Shown piece after piece: positions 36,543-44,028 of a stretch of 64,000 bases of DNA. Position 1 is the first letter of the stretch; every line of letters starts with the position of its first letter. The translations under genes were made by a program, and so were the position numbers. The stretch covers positions 67,619-131,618 of the forward strand of contig NZ_JADQBY010000021.1 of the NCBI RefSeq assembly GCF_016278385.1, read 5' to 3'. The stretch is from Methanolobus sp. (GTDB taxonomy: Archaea > Halobacteriota > Methanosarcinia > Methanosarcinales > Methanosarcinaceae). The notes below the pieces were generated by a model. The model saw nothing but the letters and a program-made list of their open reading frames with translations, made no database searches and was not told where the DNA came from.

Positions 36543-36905
36543 ATGACTGGACATAAAGAACTTGAGCACAATGAATTACTTGGGAGCATGAGCGATAAAC
36601 TTGGATTCACTCCTCATATCCTTGAAACTCTTGGGGACATAGACCCAGAATTCTTAAAAAAATACAACCGTTGCAACCATAAGTTGTTAACAGATGGAGC
36701 ATTGTCTGCCAAAACAAAAATACTAATGGCTCTTGCTGTAGTTGCGTCCAAACAGTGTGAGAGGTGTACTGTTATGCAAATGCAGAGTGCGCTCAAGAAC
36801 GGTGCAACCAAGGAAGAAATAATGGAAGCCATGGATGTTATATTTATCACATCTGGTGCTCCTGCCGTTGCAGCCTGCAGAGATGCACTAAAAATGCTGA
36901 AATGA
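36543..36905 (+). CDS. Carboxymuconolactone decarboxylase/AhpD-like protein
   Basis: The start is placed at the ATG that follows GGAG by 8-9 bases; the listed GTG start is five codons upstream. The fold signature is visible in [45 protein letters not shown]. The CxxC pair (CERC) is present, but the His that normally completes the CxxCxxxH redox/proton-relay motif is Met. The protein may be a thiol-disulfide reductase partner in peroxide defence, or an inactive relative. It is monocistronic. Confidence 0.8.
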   Translation: MTGHKELEHNELLGSMSDKLGFTPHILETLGDIDPEFLKKYNRCNHKLLTDGALSAKTKILMALAVVASKQCERCTVMQMQSALKNGATKEEIMEAMDVIFITSGAPAVAACRDALKMLK

Positions 36906-37271
36906 TAACAAGTGAATTACATATGAGTCTTTAGCCCATGTGTAGTTCCTCAAGTGCCAACAATGGGAAACCGTAATTAATAGGCACTGTACTTCTATTT
37001 TTTTATAAATATGTGGTCACCTGTTTTCGCATGACATGCGCAGAATATGTGCGAAGTGCTTGTCTAAATTATCAATGATCGAAGGAAATTTCCTTCAATT
37101 TAAGTAATTCCTAAACAGCCAAGTAAGGAAAACAAGAAGAAGAAAACCCATAGTAAGGGAAGTGATGAGAAAAGAAATGCAGATTTTGCATGAACTCTAT
37201 GATATAGGGTTAATTTTAAACCACCGAAGTGGAGATTATATTTGGAATAAATTTATTATATAGGTGAAAAT
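36906..37271. other. Gene-free stretch with nested palindromes
   Basis: No gene is evident in these 366 bases. Two strong palindromes stand out: CGCATG-A-CATGCG (37028-37040), itself inside TTCGCA-N18-TGCGAA (37026-37055), and the perfect 16-mer GAAGGAAATTTCCTTC (37081-37096). They may be regulator binding sites or ends of a lost mobile element; the sequence alone does not decide. Confidence 0.35.
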
Positions 37272-37496
37272 ATGGATAATATAATTGAAAGAAACGGAAT
37301 TCAGTATGTAGTAGAGGAATCAAAACATGTGGAATACAGAATAATCGAAGATTCAACTATAGAGACTACGTCAGCTCATGATTTAGAAGCTCGTTTAAAC
37401 GTTGAAGGAAAGGATAATTGGGAATTGGTTACTGTCATTGGCAAGAATATTATCTTTAAGAGAATTGTTGAAGCAATTGATTATATTGAAGTTTGA
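37272..37496 (+). CDS. DUF4177-like small protein
   Basis: This 74-residue protein ends with LNVEGKDNWELVTVIGKNIIFKR, which closely fits the DUF4177 pattern (LN-x-G-x-x-GWELV-x-V...FKR). The N-terminus (MDNIIERNGIQYVVEESKHVEYRII) is beta-strand rich. The function of the family is unknown. GGTGAAAAT immediately before the ATG includes GGTGA, a good ribosome binding site. It lies between AhpD-like and viral-remnant genes in the accessory stretch. Confidence 0.6.
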   Translation: MDNIIERNGIQYVVEESKHVEYRIIEDSTIETTSAHDLEARLNVEGKDNWELVTVIGKNIIFKRIVEAIDYIEV

Positions 37497-37706
37497 TTAT
37501 ATTTATTACTTAAACTGCCAAATAAAGGAAACATTTCCAAGCATTTCAAAAAACCTTTTTTTATTTATAATCAAAATCTGTTTTTTCAATATCAACCCCC
37601 ATTCTGGAAAAATATTTCCTACTAGCGTGACTAATCGGAAATCTATAAGGCTCTTTTTCCATCCTCCATAATCTTTTTAAGCAAATCAACTGTTTCTTTT
37701 CATTTT

Positions 37707-38216
37707 ATGTCACATGTTCAGCAGTATATCGATAAGAAGCTCGTCAATTACATAATGAAAAAACTCTCTTCCAATCGTCCAGGTATCGGTCACCACGAAT
37801 CATATGCTCGTGGAAACATTGCTCCTTCGCTTGGTCTGGTCTACTACATGGAACAGGAAGTTTCTGTCTTCTCGGATTCTGTTCTCAAACTCAAGCAGGA
37901 GATGTTTAGGAACGGATTTTACTGGAAACCCTGTTTTGTCAAGAAGTGTAAAGATTGTGGAACCGAGTACGATGAGAACATTGAGAAGTGCACATGTGGT
38001 TCAACTTTTTTCCATGAACCGGATTATTCGCAGGTACGTGAAAAAGAATACTTTATCGAAAAGGCCAACTACAACGGACAGTCTCTCAAGGAAGTTCTTT
38101 CTGACTTTGAGTTCAACTTAAACGTTGCTGATAATGCTTATCTCTTTCTTGTCAAAGCTTATGAGTACGACAGAGCTGGTGACAATGCCCTAGAAGATGT
38201 CAAAGAGATCCTTTAA
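37707..38216 (+). pseudogene. N-terminal fragment of an archaeal head-tail virus portal protein
   Basis: The 169-residue ORF has an intact start, a central zinc-ribbon (KKCKDCGTEYDENIEKCTCG) and then HEPDYSQ, NYNGQSLKEVLSDFEFNLNVADNAYLFLVKAYEYDRAGD. As I recall, archaeal tailed-virus portal proteins have just this zinc-ribbon insertion followed by a DLN-x-x-D-x-A/G-Y strand motif, but are about 500 residues long. This one stops where the rest should begin, at a TAA that overlaps the stop of a convergent integrase fragment. I therefore read it as a provirus relict. An alternative is a short zinc-ribbon protein of unknown role. Confidence 0.5.
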
Positions 38217-38413
38217 ATTGTCAAAGCCAAGTCTTTTGATTCGATAAGGTCAGAGATGATGTCTTTCTCTGCTTCCTCAATCAATTCAGTAGGAGTCTTG
38301 TTCAGGAAATCGGTGTACTTTTGCATACCGATAAGATACAGTTTTCGAGTATTTTGGCTTGTATAGTAGTAATGCCGTCTTCTAATTCGGGTATTTTCAT
38401 ATATAATAAATAA
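38213..38413 (-). pseudogene. N-terminal fragment of a tyrosine recombinase (integrase)
   Basis: The track does not list this frame. On the minus strand an open stretch without a start codon reads TSQNTRKLYLIGMQKYTDFL followed by NKTPTELIEEAEKDIISDL, then stops. This is the typical SAM-like core-binding N-terminal domain of archaeal phage-type integrases (NTRKxY...MxxYTxFxxKTPEELIEEAE). The catalytic domain is absent. Its stop codon overlaps that of the portal fragment within TTTAAAT, so the two truncated viral genes meet tail to tail. Confidence 0.5.
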
Positions 38414-38431
38414 CTACCCATACGCAAATAA

Positions 38432-39001
38432 TTATTGTTTCATTACCAGGTCAAAGATGTTCTGTATTTCACTGAGTTTATCCAGACCTTCATCATCGAT
38501 AAGGTCCTCATTCTTCTCTATTGAATTTAAGAGTAACTGGATATCCCTGCTGAACGGGCCAATTTTCATCTTCATTTCCTGTGCTTCCGAATTTTTATTG
38601 AAATGATCATTGTATGTGGACACTATCTGCCCATGCAGTCTGTCAACGTGATCTCTGGTGAGTTTTTTCTCATCTTCTGAGGCTTCATCGGAATTTTCAT
38701 TATCCTGTTTTTCTGCGCTCTCGGGTGATTCACCTTCAATAGCCATGATCAGATTTTTTAGAGCATCAACTACTCTGAATCCATGGTCTGTAAGTTCAAC
38801 ATACTTAACACGTCCCTCAATTGTGAATTGTACAAGGCCGTGTTCTTCCATTTTAGACAGTATTTTAGTTGTATGGGCAAAAGTTGAATTGATTTCTTTT
38901 GTGATAATTGATGCATACGTTTTTTGAAAGGACCATATGGCCAGAAGGGCAAGAGTTGGTTTTTCCTGTAAAAAAAGTTGCTCAGCATATTCTCTTGTCA
39001 T
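38432..39001 (-). CDS. Winged-helix (MarR-like) transcriptional regulator
   Basis: Residues 10-85 form a winged helix: TLALLAIWSFQKTYASIITKEI, then the recognition helix STFAHTTKILSKMEEHGLVQF and the wing EGRVKYVELTDHGFRVVDAL. An acidic linker (ESAEKQDNENSDEASEDEKK) connects to a helical C-terminus that may mediate dimerisation. The effector and targets are unknown. It sits beside the provirus scar and upstream of trm1 on the same strand in the reverse direction, so it may be either host or element-derived. Confidence 0.75.
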   Translation of the reverse strand: MTREYAEQLFLQEKPTLALLAIWSFQKTYASIITKEINSTFAHTTKILSKMEEHGLVQFTIEGRVKYVELTDHGFRVVDALKNLIMAIEGESPESAEKQDNENSDEASEDEKKLTRDHVDRLHGQIVSTYNDHFNKNSEAQEMKMKIGPFSRDIQLLLNSIEKNEDLIDDEGLDKLSEIQNIFDLVMKQ

Positions 39002-39108
39002 AATCTATCCCCTTTACAAATATTTTGAATCCTTATTTGAAAAAACATCATAATACCTTGAATTATATATTTTAATATGTATCATTAGAATAAAAATAGT
39101 ATATATTT

Positions 39109-40263
39109 CTATCGGATACCAGCTATAATTGTGTTTATATCTCTGATACTTGCGTTAGTTTTAAAAGATGTGCCGCTAAAATGCGTTCTTGATGCCAGGA
39201 ATCCATTGTTTCTAAGTTCCTGGATCACTCTGTCAATTCCAGATGCAGAAACCCCGAGTTTTTTGCATAAGAGGTGCTGATCATAGAACATGGGTATGTC
39301 CAGTTCATCCCTGCAAAATTCCAGCATTTTGATGGCTACTTGTTTGGTGCCGCAGTCGCGCTCCATTATTTCGTCAATCGTTTCATTGCAAAAATCAGGA
39401 TCATGTAATTTGCCAAGCCACAAAGGACCGGCAATTAGGTTGTTTGCACTACAATTGCTGCATTCTTCTTTAATGGGTACTGCGAGGCCATATATTGCTT
39501 CCCTGTGTCCGCATGCAGGGCAATGGGCAATAAATCCCATGTTCATAAGCATTTCGTCCGCTTTCTGCGCACCTTTTTTTATTTCCAGATAGCTGCGCAC
39601 ATAGTGTCTTGTGGCATGGGAGAGGAGGGGATGCATGGTTTTATCGTGAAGTGACAATTCCCGGGCTATTTTTCCAAGTAATATTCGTACTCCCATTTCA
39701 CTATGGTATTCGTTGTTAAAAGGAATTGCTGCATATTTCCGGATACCTGAATTAAGGTGTGCACCGCAAAGAGGTGCAGTATCTGTTGCTGTCACTGCAA
39801 GCAAGTTTATAACTGAACGGGCAGCTGCGGCCAGGAAAGGAGCGGGGGTGCCAAATGGGTCAAGGTCGACTATGTTGAAATGTTTCTCGTGAAGAAGGAC
39901 ATTCGCATTTTTATGGCTTGAAATAGCCCTGTCACTGAGATTTAGCCTTTCTATATTTTCCTGTATCAACTTACAGGCATCTTCACTCCAGTCATTTAGA
40001 GTTGTATGGGTACCAGTTTCATTGACGATACGTAGCCCACGGATTCCTGATGCTGAGAGAGCATCAACATAAGTGATGACCTTTTCAGAGTCAAGTTCGA
40101 TCCTCTTTATAAAAACAGAAGTTGCAGCTATGGAGATATCACGATTCAACTCCATGGCAGGATTATAAAAAACAGGGGCTGCAGAAGGAGCAAAATTTGC
40201 CCCCTCTTCAGGGACGGGAACCAGGATTTCAGTGTTTCCTTCCTTTACAGTTCTTACTCTCAT
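39109..40263 (-). CDS. trm1: tRNA (guanine26-N2)-dimethyltransferase Trm1
   Basis: The start is placed at the Met of [20 protein letters not shown], because this matches the family N-terminus and removes an overlap with the upstream lipoprotein gene. The class I SAM domain has [15 protein letters not shown] and the catalytic motif [16 protein letters not shown] Cys4 zinc module ([13 protein letters not shown]...CSNC) follows, then a C-terminal winged region ending [12 protein letters not shown]. The enzyme makes m2,2G at position 26 of tRNAs in archaea and eukaryotes. Confidence 0.96.
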   Translation of the reverse strand: MRVRTVKEGNTEILVPVPEEGANFAPSAAPVFYNPAMELNRDISIAATSVFIKRIELDSEKVITYVDALSASGIRGLRIVNETGTHTTLNDWSEDACKLIQENIERLNLSDRAISSHKNANVLLHEKHFNIVDLDPFGTPAPFLAAAARSVINLLAVTATDTAPLCGAHLNSGIRKYAAIPFNNEYHSEMGVRILLGKIARELSLHDKTMHPLLSHATRHYVRSYLEIKKGAQKADEMLMNMGFIAHCPACGHREAIYGLAVPIKEECSNCSANNLIAGPLWLGKLHDPDFCNETIDEIMERDCGTKQVAIKMLEFCRDELDIPMFYDQHLLCKKLGVSASGIDRVIQELRNNGFLASRTHFSGTSFKTNASIRDINTIIAGIR

Positions 40264-40285
40264 CCGGTTCCATGAATATTCATTC

Positions 40286-40810
40286 TTATTTAACAATAAT
40301 GGTTCCCTTCATTCTTTCGTCCCAGCCGAGAACTTTGTATGTGTATGTACCTGGTTCGGTGAAAGTGTATGTAAAGGATAATCTATAACCGATACTAGTA
40401 TTTTCCCAGAGACCTTCATTGCTTACAAGAGTAAATATTCTTCTCGGATCGTTGCGGTTGAACCACATAACCGAATCTCCCGTATTAATGGAAAGACTAC
40501 TTGGCTGTGTCAGGAATTTTTCCATAAAAACAGTATAGGTTCTTGCTCCTCCATACTCTACAACTTCAATTTGTTCTCCGTTTTCCTCTATGGTTACGTT
40601 TGTTTCATCTGCAACCGTTTCTGCAACCTCAGTGACATTTGAAACAATTTCATTCATTTCTGTGACATTTAAAACAGTCTCATTCACAACTTCTTCACTA
40701 GTACCATTCAGTATTTCGGTTGTTTCAGACGTTTCATTTTCTTCTACACACCCGATAACTGAAAATGAAAATAAAATCAGAAATATAAGTAAAATCTTTG
40801 CTTTCATCAA
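40286..40810 (-). CDS. Cupredoxin-domain lipoprotein
   Basis: The signal peptide has a lipobox (LFSFSVIGC), so the protein should be anchored outside the cell at Cys21 or so. A Thr/Asn/Glu-rich linker with many NxT/S sequons ([19 protein letters not shown]) suggests N-glycosylation. The C-terminal 90 residues resemble a plastocyanin-type cupredoxin ([21 protein letters not shown] ... [28 protein letters not shown]). The usual His and Cys copper ligands are not evident; His is replaced by Arg/Trp positions, so copper binding is doubtful. It lies 22 bases upstream of trm1. Confidence 0.75.
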   Translation of the reverse strand: MMKAKILLIFLILFSFSVIGCVEENETSETTEILNGTSEEVVNETVLNVTEMNEIVSNVTEVAETVADETNVTIEENGEQIEVVEYGGARTYTVFMEKFLTQPSSLSINTGDSVMWFNRNDPRRIFTLVSNEGLWENTSIGYRLSFTYTFTEPGTYTYKVLGWDERMKGTIIVK

Positions 40811-40849
40811 ATCACCTGCTTTTTAATATATTTTTGATGTTTAAATACC

Positions 40850-41509
40850 TTATCTCAAGGCTTCAATAAGATTGACATTTATGATGTGTTCATTATTTTC
40901 CATATCTATATCTATTAATGCTGCAAACCCCAGTGCTGCCATCCCCGGGTTAACTATTAATGTTTTCCCATATTTTTGAATTCCCCTTGCTTCGTGAATA
41001 TGGCCACATATTATAAGGTCGGCTTCATTAAGAAAAGCATTAAGTGCTTTGCATCCTACATGCGTATCACCAACGTTATCAAGAATGCCAAAAGGCGGCG
41101 CATGTGTTAGAATAACTAAAGGTTCTTTTGTATTTAATGATTCTTTTCTCATCCGGTCAAGATTTTCTTCATAATCACATTCCTGTATCTCAAACGGAGT
41201 GCAGAATGGTGTGGGGTTAGACCCACCCATTCCTATGAATTTTATTCCCTCAATAATAGTAGAGTTCTTATGAAGATTCGTAGCCTGAGAATTTTCGATA
41301 ACATCTATTATTGATTCCTGATCACAGTTACCAGGAACTGCAAGAACTGGCTGCGTGAACAGGGAGAATAATTCAAGTGCTTTTTCATCGGGTCCAAAAT
41401 TGGTGATATCTCCTGCAATAAGCACTATATCAACATCTTCTGCCATCGCCAGAAGTTCTTTTATCTTAGAATAATTGCCATGCGGATCTGCAATAGCAAA
41501 CAATCTCAT
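40850..41509 (-). CDS. Calcineurin-like metallophosphoesterase
   Basis: The five metal-binding motifs of the family are visible: FAIADPHGN, LIAGDITNFG, VPGNCD, LTHAPPFG and CGHIHEARG. At 219 residues it is a compact, cytoplasmic enzyme using two metal ions to hydrolyse phosphoesters; the substrate (nucleotide or phosphodiester) is unknown. It belongs to the archaeal MJ0037-like/ICC-like group in general appearance. It lies 39 bases upstream of the lipoprotein gene on the same strand. Confidence 0.88.
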   Translation of the reverse strand: MRLFAIADPHGNYSKIKELLAMAEDVDIVLIAGDITNFGPDEKALELFSLFTQPVLAVPGNCDQESIIDVIENSQATNLHKNSTIIEGIKFIGMGGSNPTPFCTPFEIQECDYEENLDRMRKESLNTKEPLVILTHAPPFGILDNVGDTHVGCKALNAFLNEADLIICGHIHEARGIQKYGKTLIVNPGMAALGFAALIDIDMENNEHIINVNLIEALR

Positions 41510-41536
41510 TGTATCAGTTTCTCCATATTCTGATGT

Positions 41537-42319
41537 TTAGAAGGAGCGATCTCCTCCAAGTAGGCCACCCAGTGCGCCTCCGCCAATTCCTGCTATACCT
41601 TTTGATTCATCCCTTTTACTGCCACTGCCATATCTTGATGCAGCAACAATTCTGTCAGCAAGACGTGAGAACGGCAGGCTCTGGAGGTAGACTTTTCCGG
41701 GACCGGTGAGACTTGCAAGTACAAGTCCTTCTCCTCCAAAGAGTGCATTCTTAAATCCACCTGCCAGCTGTATATCATAGTTCACACTTTCGGCAAATGC
41801 AGTTATGCATCCGGTATCAACTCTGATAGTTTCTCCAGCGGCAAGATCTTTTTCCACAATAGTCCCGCCTGCATGTACAAAGGCAAGACCGTCTCCCTTT
41901 AGTCTCTGGAGTATGAAACCTTCTCCTCCAAAGAGTCCCGCTCCTATTTTCTTGGTAAGTGCTATTTCTATGTCTACACCCTTTGCTGCGCATAGAAATG
42001 AATCTTTCTGACACAGAAAACTGCCTCCAAGTTTTCCCAGATCAAGTGCTATTACTTTTCCCGGATATGGGGCTCCAAAGGCAACGTAGCCTTTTCCTGA
42101 ACCTTCATGAATAAAATTAGTGATGAAGAAACTTTCACCGGTCACTGCACGTTTCAGACCTTTGAGAATGCCACCACCGGTAGATGTTTCCATTTTAATT
42201 CCGGGACCCATATACATCATTGCACCTGCTTCTGCTCGTACAGCTTCATTGGTATCAAGCTCGATCTCTACAAGTTGCATTTCATTACCGATTATTTCAT
42301 AGTCTATTTCGTCTGCCAT
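41537..42319 (-). CDS. AIM24/TIGR00266 family protein
   Basis: The 260-residue beta-rich protein has the family features GNEMQLVEIELDTNEAVRAEAGAMMYMGPGI, the repeated GGEG strands (LFGGEGFILQRLKGDGLAFVHAGG and LFGGEGLVLASLTGPGKVYLQSL) and a Gly-rich tail ending GGALGGLLGGDRSF. The fold is a tryptophan-RNA-binding-attenuator-like beta barrel. The function is unknown; in yeast, AIM24 is mitochondrial. It is 27 bases upstream of the phosphoesterase gene. Confidence 0.85.
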   Translation of the reverse strand: MADEIDYEIIGNEMQLVEIELDTNEAVRAEAGAMMYMGPGIKMETSTGGGILKGLKRAVTGESFFITNFIHEGSGKGYVAFGAPYPGKVIALDLGKLGGSFLCQKDSFLCAAKGVDIEIALTKKIGAGLFGGEGFILQRLKGDGLAFVHAGGTIVEKDLAAGETIRVDTGCITAFAESVNYDIQLAGGFKNALFGGEGLVLASLTGPGKVYLQSLPFSRLADRIVAASRYGSGSKRDESKGIAGIGGGALGGLLGGDRSF

Positions 42320-42473
42320 TTTAATTCCTCAGTATAAAATTCAAAAACATCTGATAGATATTTGAGCTACCAATATTTATGGTTTTATCTTCTAGTTCAA
42401 AAAATGATGCATTAGCACAACTCAACTTGAATAGTTTAATATATCTCCTGTGCGTAACCACCAGTTGATAAGT

Positions 42474-42566
42474 GTGTACCGAAAAAAATTTCCCACTTCA
42501 TTTGACACATTTCTGACTTGCATAGCAGGCAAGGAAACATGGCGGGAGGACTTGCGACTTGGCTGA
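42474..42566 (+). other. Out-of-frame N-terminal segment of the first CobD paralogue
   Basis: A leaderless-looking GTG at 42474, about 35 bases after the TATA-like TTTAATATAT, opens a frame MYRKKFPTSFDTFLTCIAGKE and then runs into a stop. Removing a single A from the GGAAAC at about 42535 joins it in frame to HGGRTCDLAEKLNIP and places His22-Gly23-Gly24 exactly where they stand in the second paralogue (PCAHGG). This identifies a one-base insertion that separates the first 21 codons from the rest of the gene. Confidence 0.65.
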
Positions 42567-43965
42567 AAAATTAAACATACCTGAATCAGATATTCTTGAT
42601 TTCAGCTCAAACATAAATCCTCTGGGCACACCCTTCAATTTTCATGAGGATAAAATAGACCTTGAGAGGGTTTTTTTTGCTTCGATTGAGAAATTAGGTC
42701 AATATCCTGACAATAGATATCTTGAACTCAGGAATGCTGCTGCTGCTTTTGCCGGTCATGGAGTTTCCTTTGAAAACATAGTTCTAGGCAATGGTTCATG
42801 TGAGTTATTGCACCTTGCAATACAATCTGTTGTACAAGAAGATGATTTGATAATCGTTCCTTCTCCTTCATCCGGTCAATATCGACATATATCTGAACTT
42901 TGTGGTGCCCGTATCCATTCATTTACTTCAGCGGAGATTCTGAATCTTCCTAAAATGACACTGGACAGAGCAAGAGTAGTAATTATTCAGAACCCGAATG
43001 ACCCCACTGGTGAACTGTTATCAAAGGATGCACTGCTCAATCTTGCAAAGAAGTGTGCTGAACATGGTACTTTGCTCATAGTTGATGAATCATCTATAGA
43101 ACTTGCGAATCCTGATATGAGTATAGTTGATATGACATTGGATAATGATCATCTTCTGGTTATCAGGTCTGTTTCAGATATCATTTCTATTCCTGGTATC
43201 AGGCTGGCCTATGGTATTGCATCCAGGTCCATGGCAGGCATTTTAAATGCTGCTCGTCTTTCATGGAATATAGGTGCAACAGAAGAAGCAATTGGAATTG
43301 CATTCTTTTCAATGGACGGTGGACCGAATTCAAAGTACCTGTCAAAGGCAAGGGCTTTAATTGAAAAAGAAAGACAATACATAATCAAACGCTTTTCAGG
43401 CATCTATGGTTTTGATCCGGTTAAAAGCAGTGCAAATTACCTGCTTGTGGATGTCAGGGACCTTTTCCTGGACTCGGTAAGACTTACAGAAGGACTTGCT
43501 TCTCATGGTATAATTATCCGTGAGTGCAGTGATTTTTTCAATGGTGAAAAAAGATATGTAAGAATATCTGTAAAGCCCAGAAATGATTTTGAAAAACTGA
43601 TTCGAACTCTTAACGATGTATTTGCCGAGTTAAGCAGGGAAGATGCCAGGGAAAAACTTGAAGAAACCATTGAACATGGTGGTGCAGCTTCTGCAGGTCG
43701 CGGTTCCTGTGAATATTATCCATGTCATTTCGCAGGTCAGGACTGTACTTTCTGTTTCTGTCCATTTTATGCTTGTGAAGAAGAGAGAACAGGCGGCAAA
43801 TGGATTGAAAGTTCCACAGGCGGACAGGTATGGAGTTGTGAATATTGTACATTATTGCATAGACCAAAAGTCGCCAAGATGGTGCTTGATGCACTGATGG
43901 CAGACGGAGACACTGACGATAATATAAGGAGGGCATGGAAGGAAATCATTTTGCCGCAACTTTGA
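42559..43965 (+). CDS. Degenerate CobD paralogue lacking the PLP lysine, with intact Cys-rich C-terminal domain
   Basis: This is an aminotransferase-fold protein related to L-threonine-O-3-phosphate decarboxylase (segments NINPLGTPF, LGNGSCELLHLAI, NPNDPTG). Where the next gene has RSLTKSFAIPG with the PLP lysine, this copy reads RSVSDIISIPG, so Lys is Asp; the DEAY Tyr is also Ser (DESSIELA). The C-terminal Cys-rich domain (YYPCHFAGQDCTFCFCPFY ... WSCEYC) is fully kept. The only start in frame is a TTG; the true N-terminus lies upstream behind a one-base frameshift. It is therefore either a decaying copy or a protein that retains only the C-terminal function. Confidence 0.75.
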   Translation: MAEKLNIPESDILDFSSNINPLGTPFNFHEDKIDLERVFFASIEKLGQYPDNRYLELRNAAAAFAGHGVSFENIVLGNGSCELLHLAIQSVVQEDDLIIVPSPSSGQYRHISELCGARIHSFTSAEILNLPKMTLDRARVVIIQNPNDPTGELLSKDALLNLAKKCAEHGTLLIVDESSIELANPDMSIVDMTLDNDHLLVIRSVSDIISIPGIRLAYGIASRSMAGILNAARLSWNIGATEEAIGIAFFSMDGGPNSKYLSKARALIEKERQYIIKRFSGIYGFDPVKSSANYLLVDVRDLFLDSVRLTEGLASHGIIIRECSDFFNGEKRYVRISVKPRNDFEKLIRTLNDVFAELSREDAREKLEETIEHGGAASAGRGSCEYYPCHFAGQDCTFCFCPFYACEEERTGGKWIESSTGGQVWSCEYCTLLHRPKVAKMVLDALMADGDTDDNIRRAWKEIILPQL

Positions 43966-44028
43966 TCCATCGTATGGCTCAACTAAACAGGTTAATATAT
44001 TTCCTATTTGCTACATGCTTTGATTACT

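Noticed and set aside
30480-38431. Intact insertion sequence or transposon in the accessory region
   Set aside because: No transposase with a catalytic core and no paired terminal inverted repeats were found; only fragments and isolated palindromes.
42320-42473. Possible cobalamin riboswitch before the cobamide operon
   Set aside because: The gap has no recognisable B12-box-like conserved segments and is short; a TATA-type promoter explains it.
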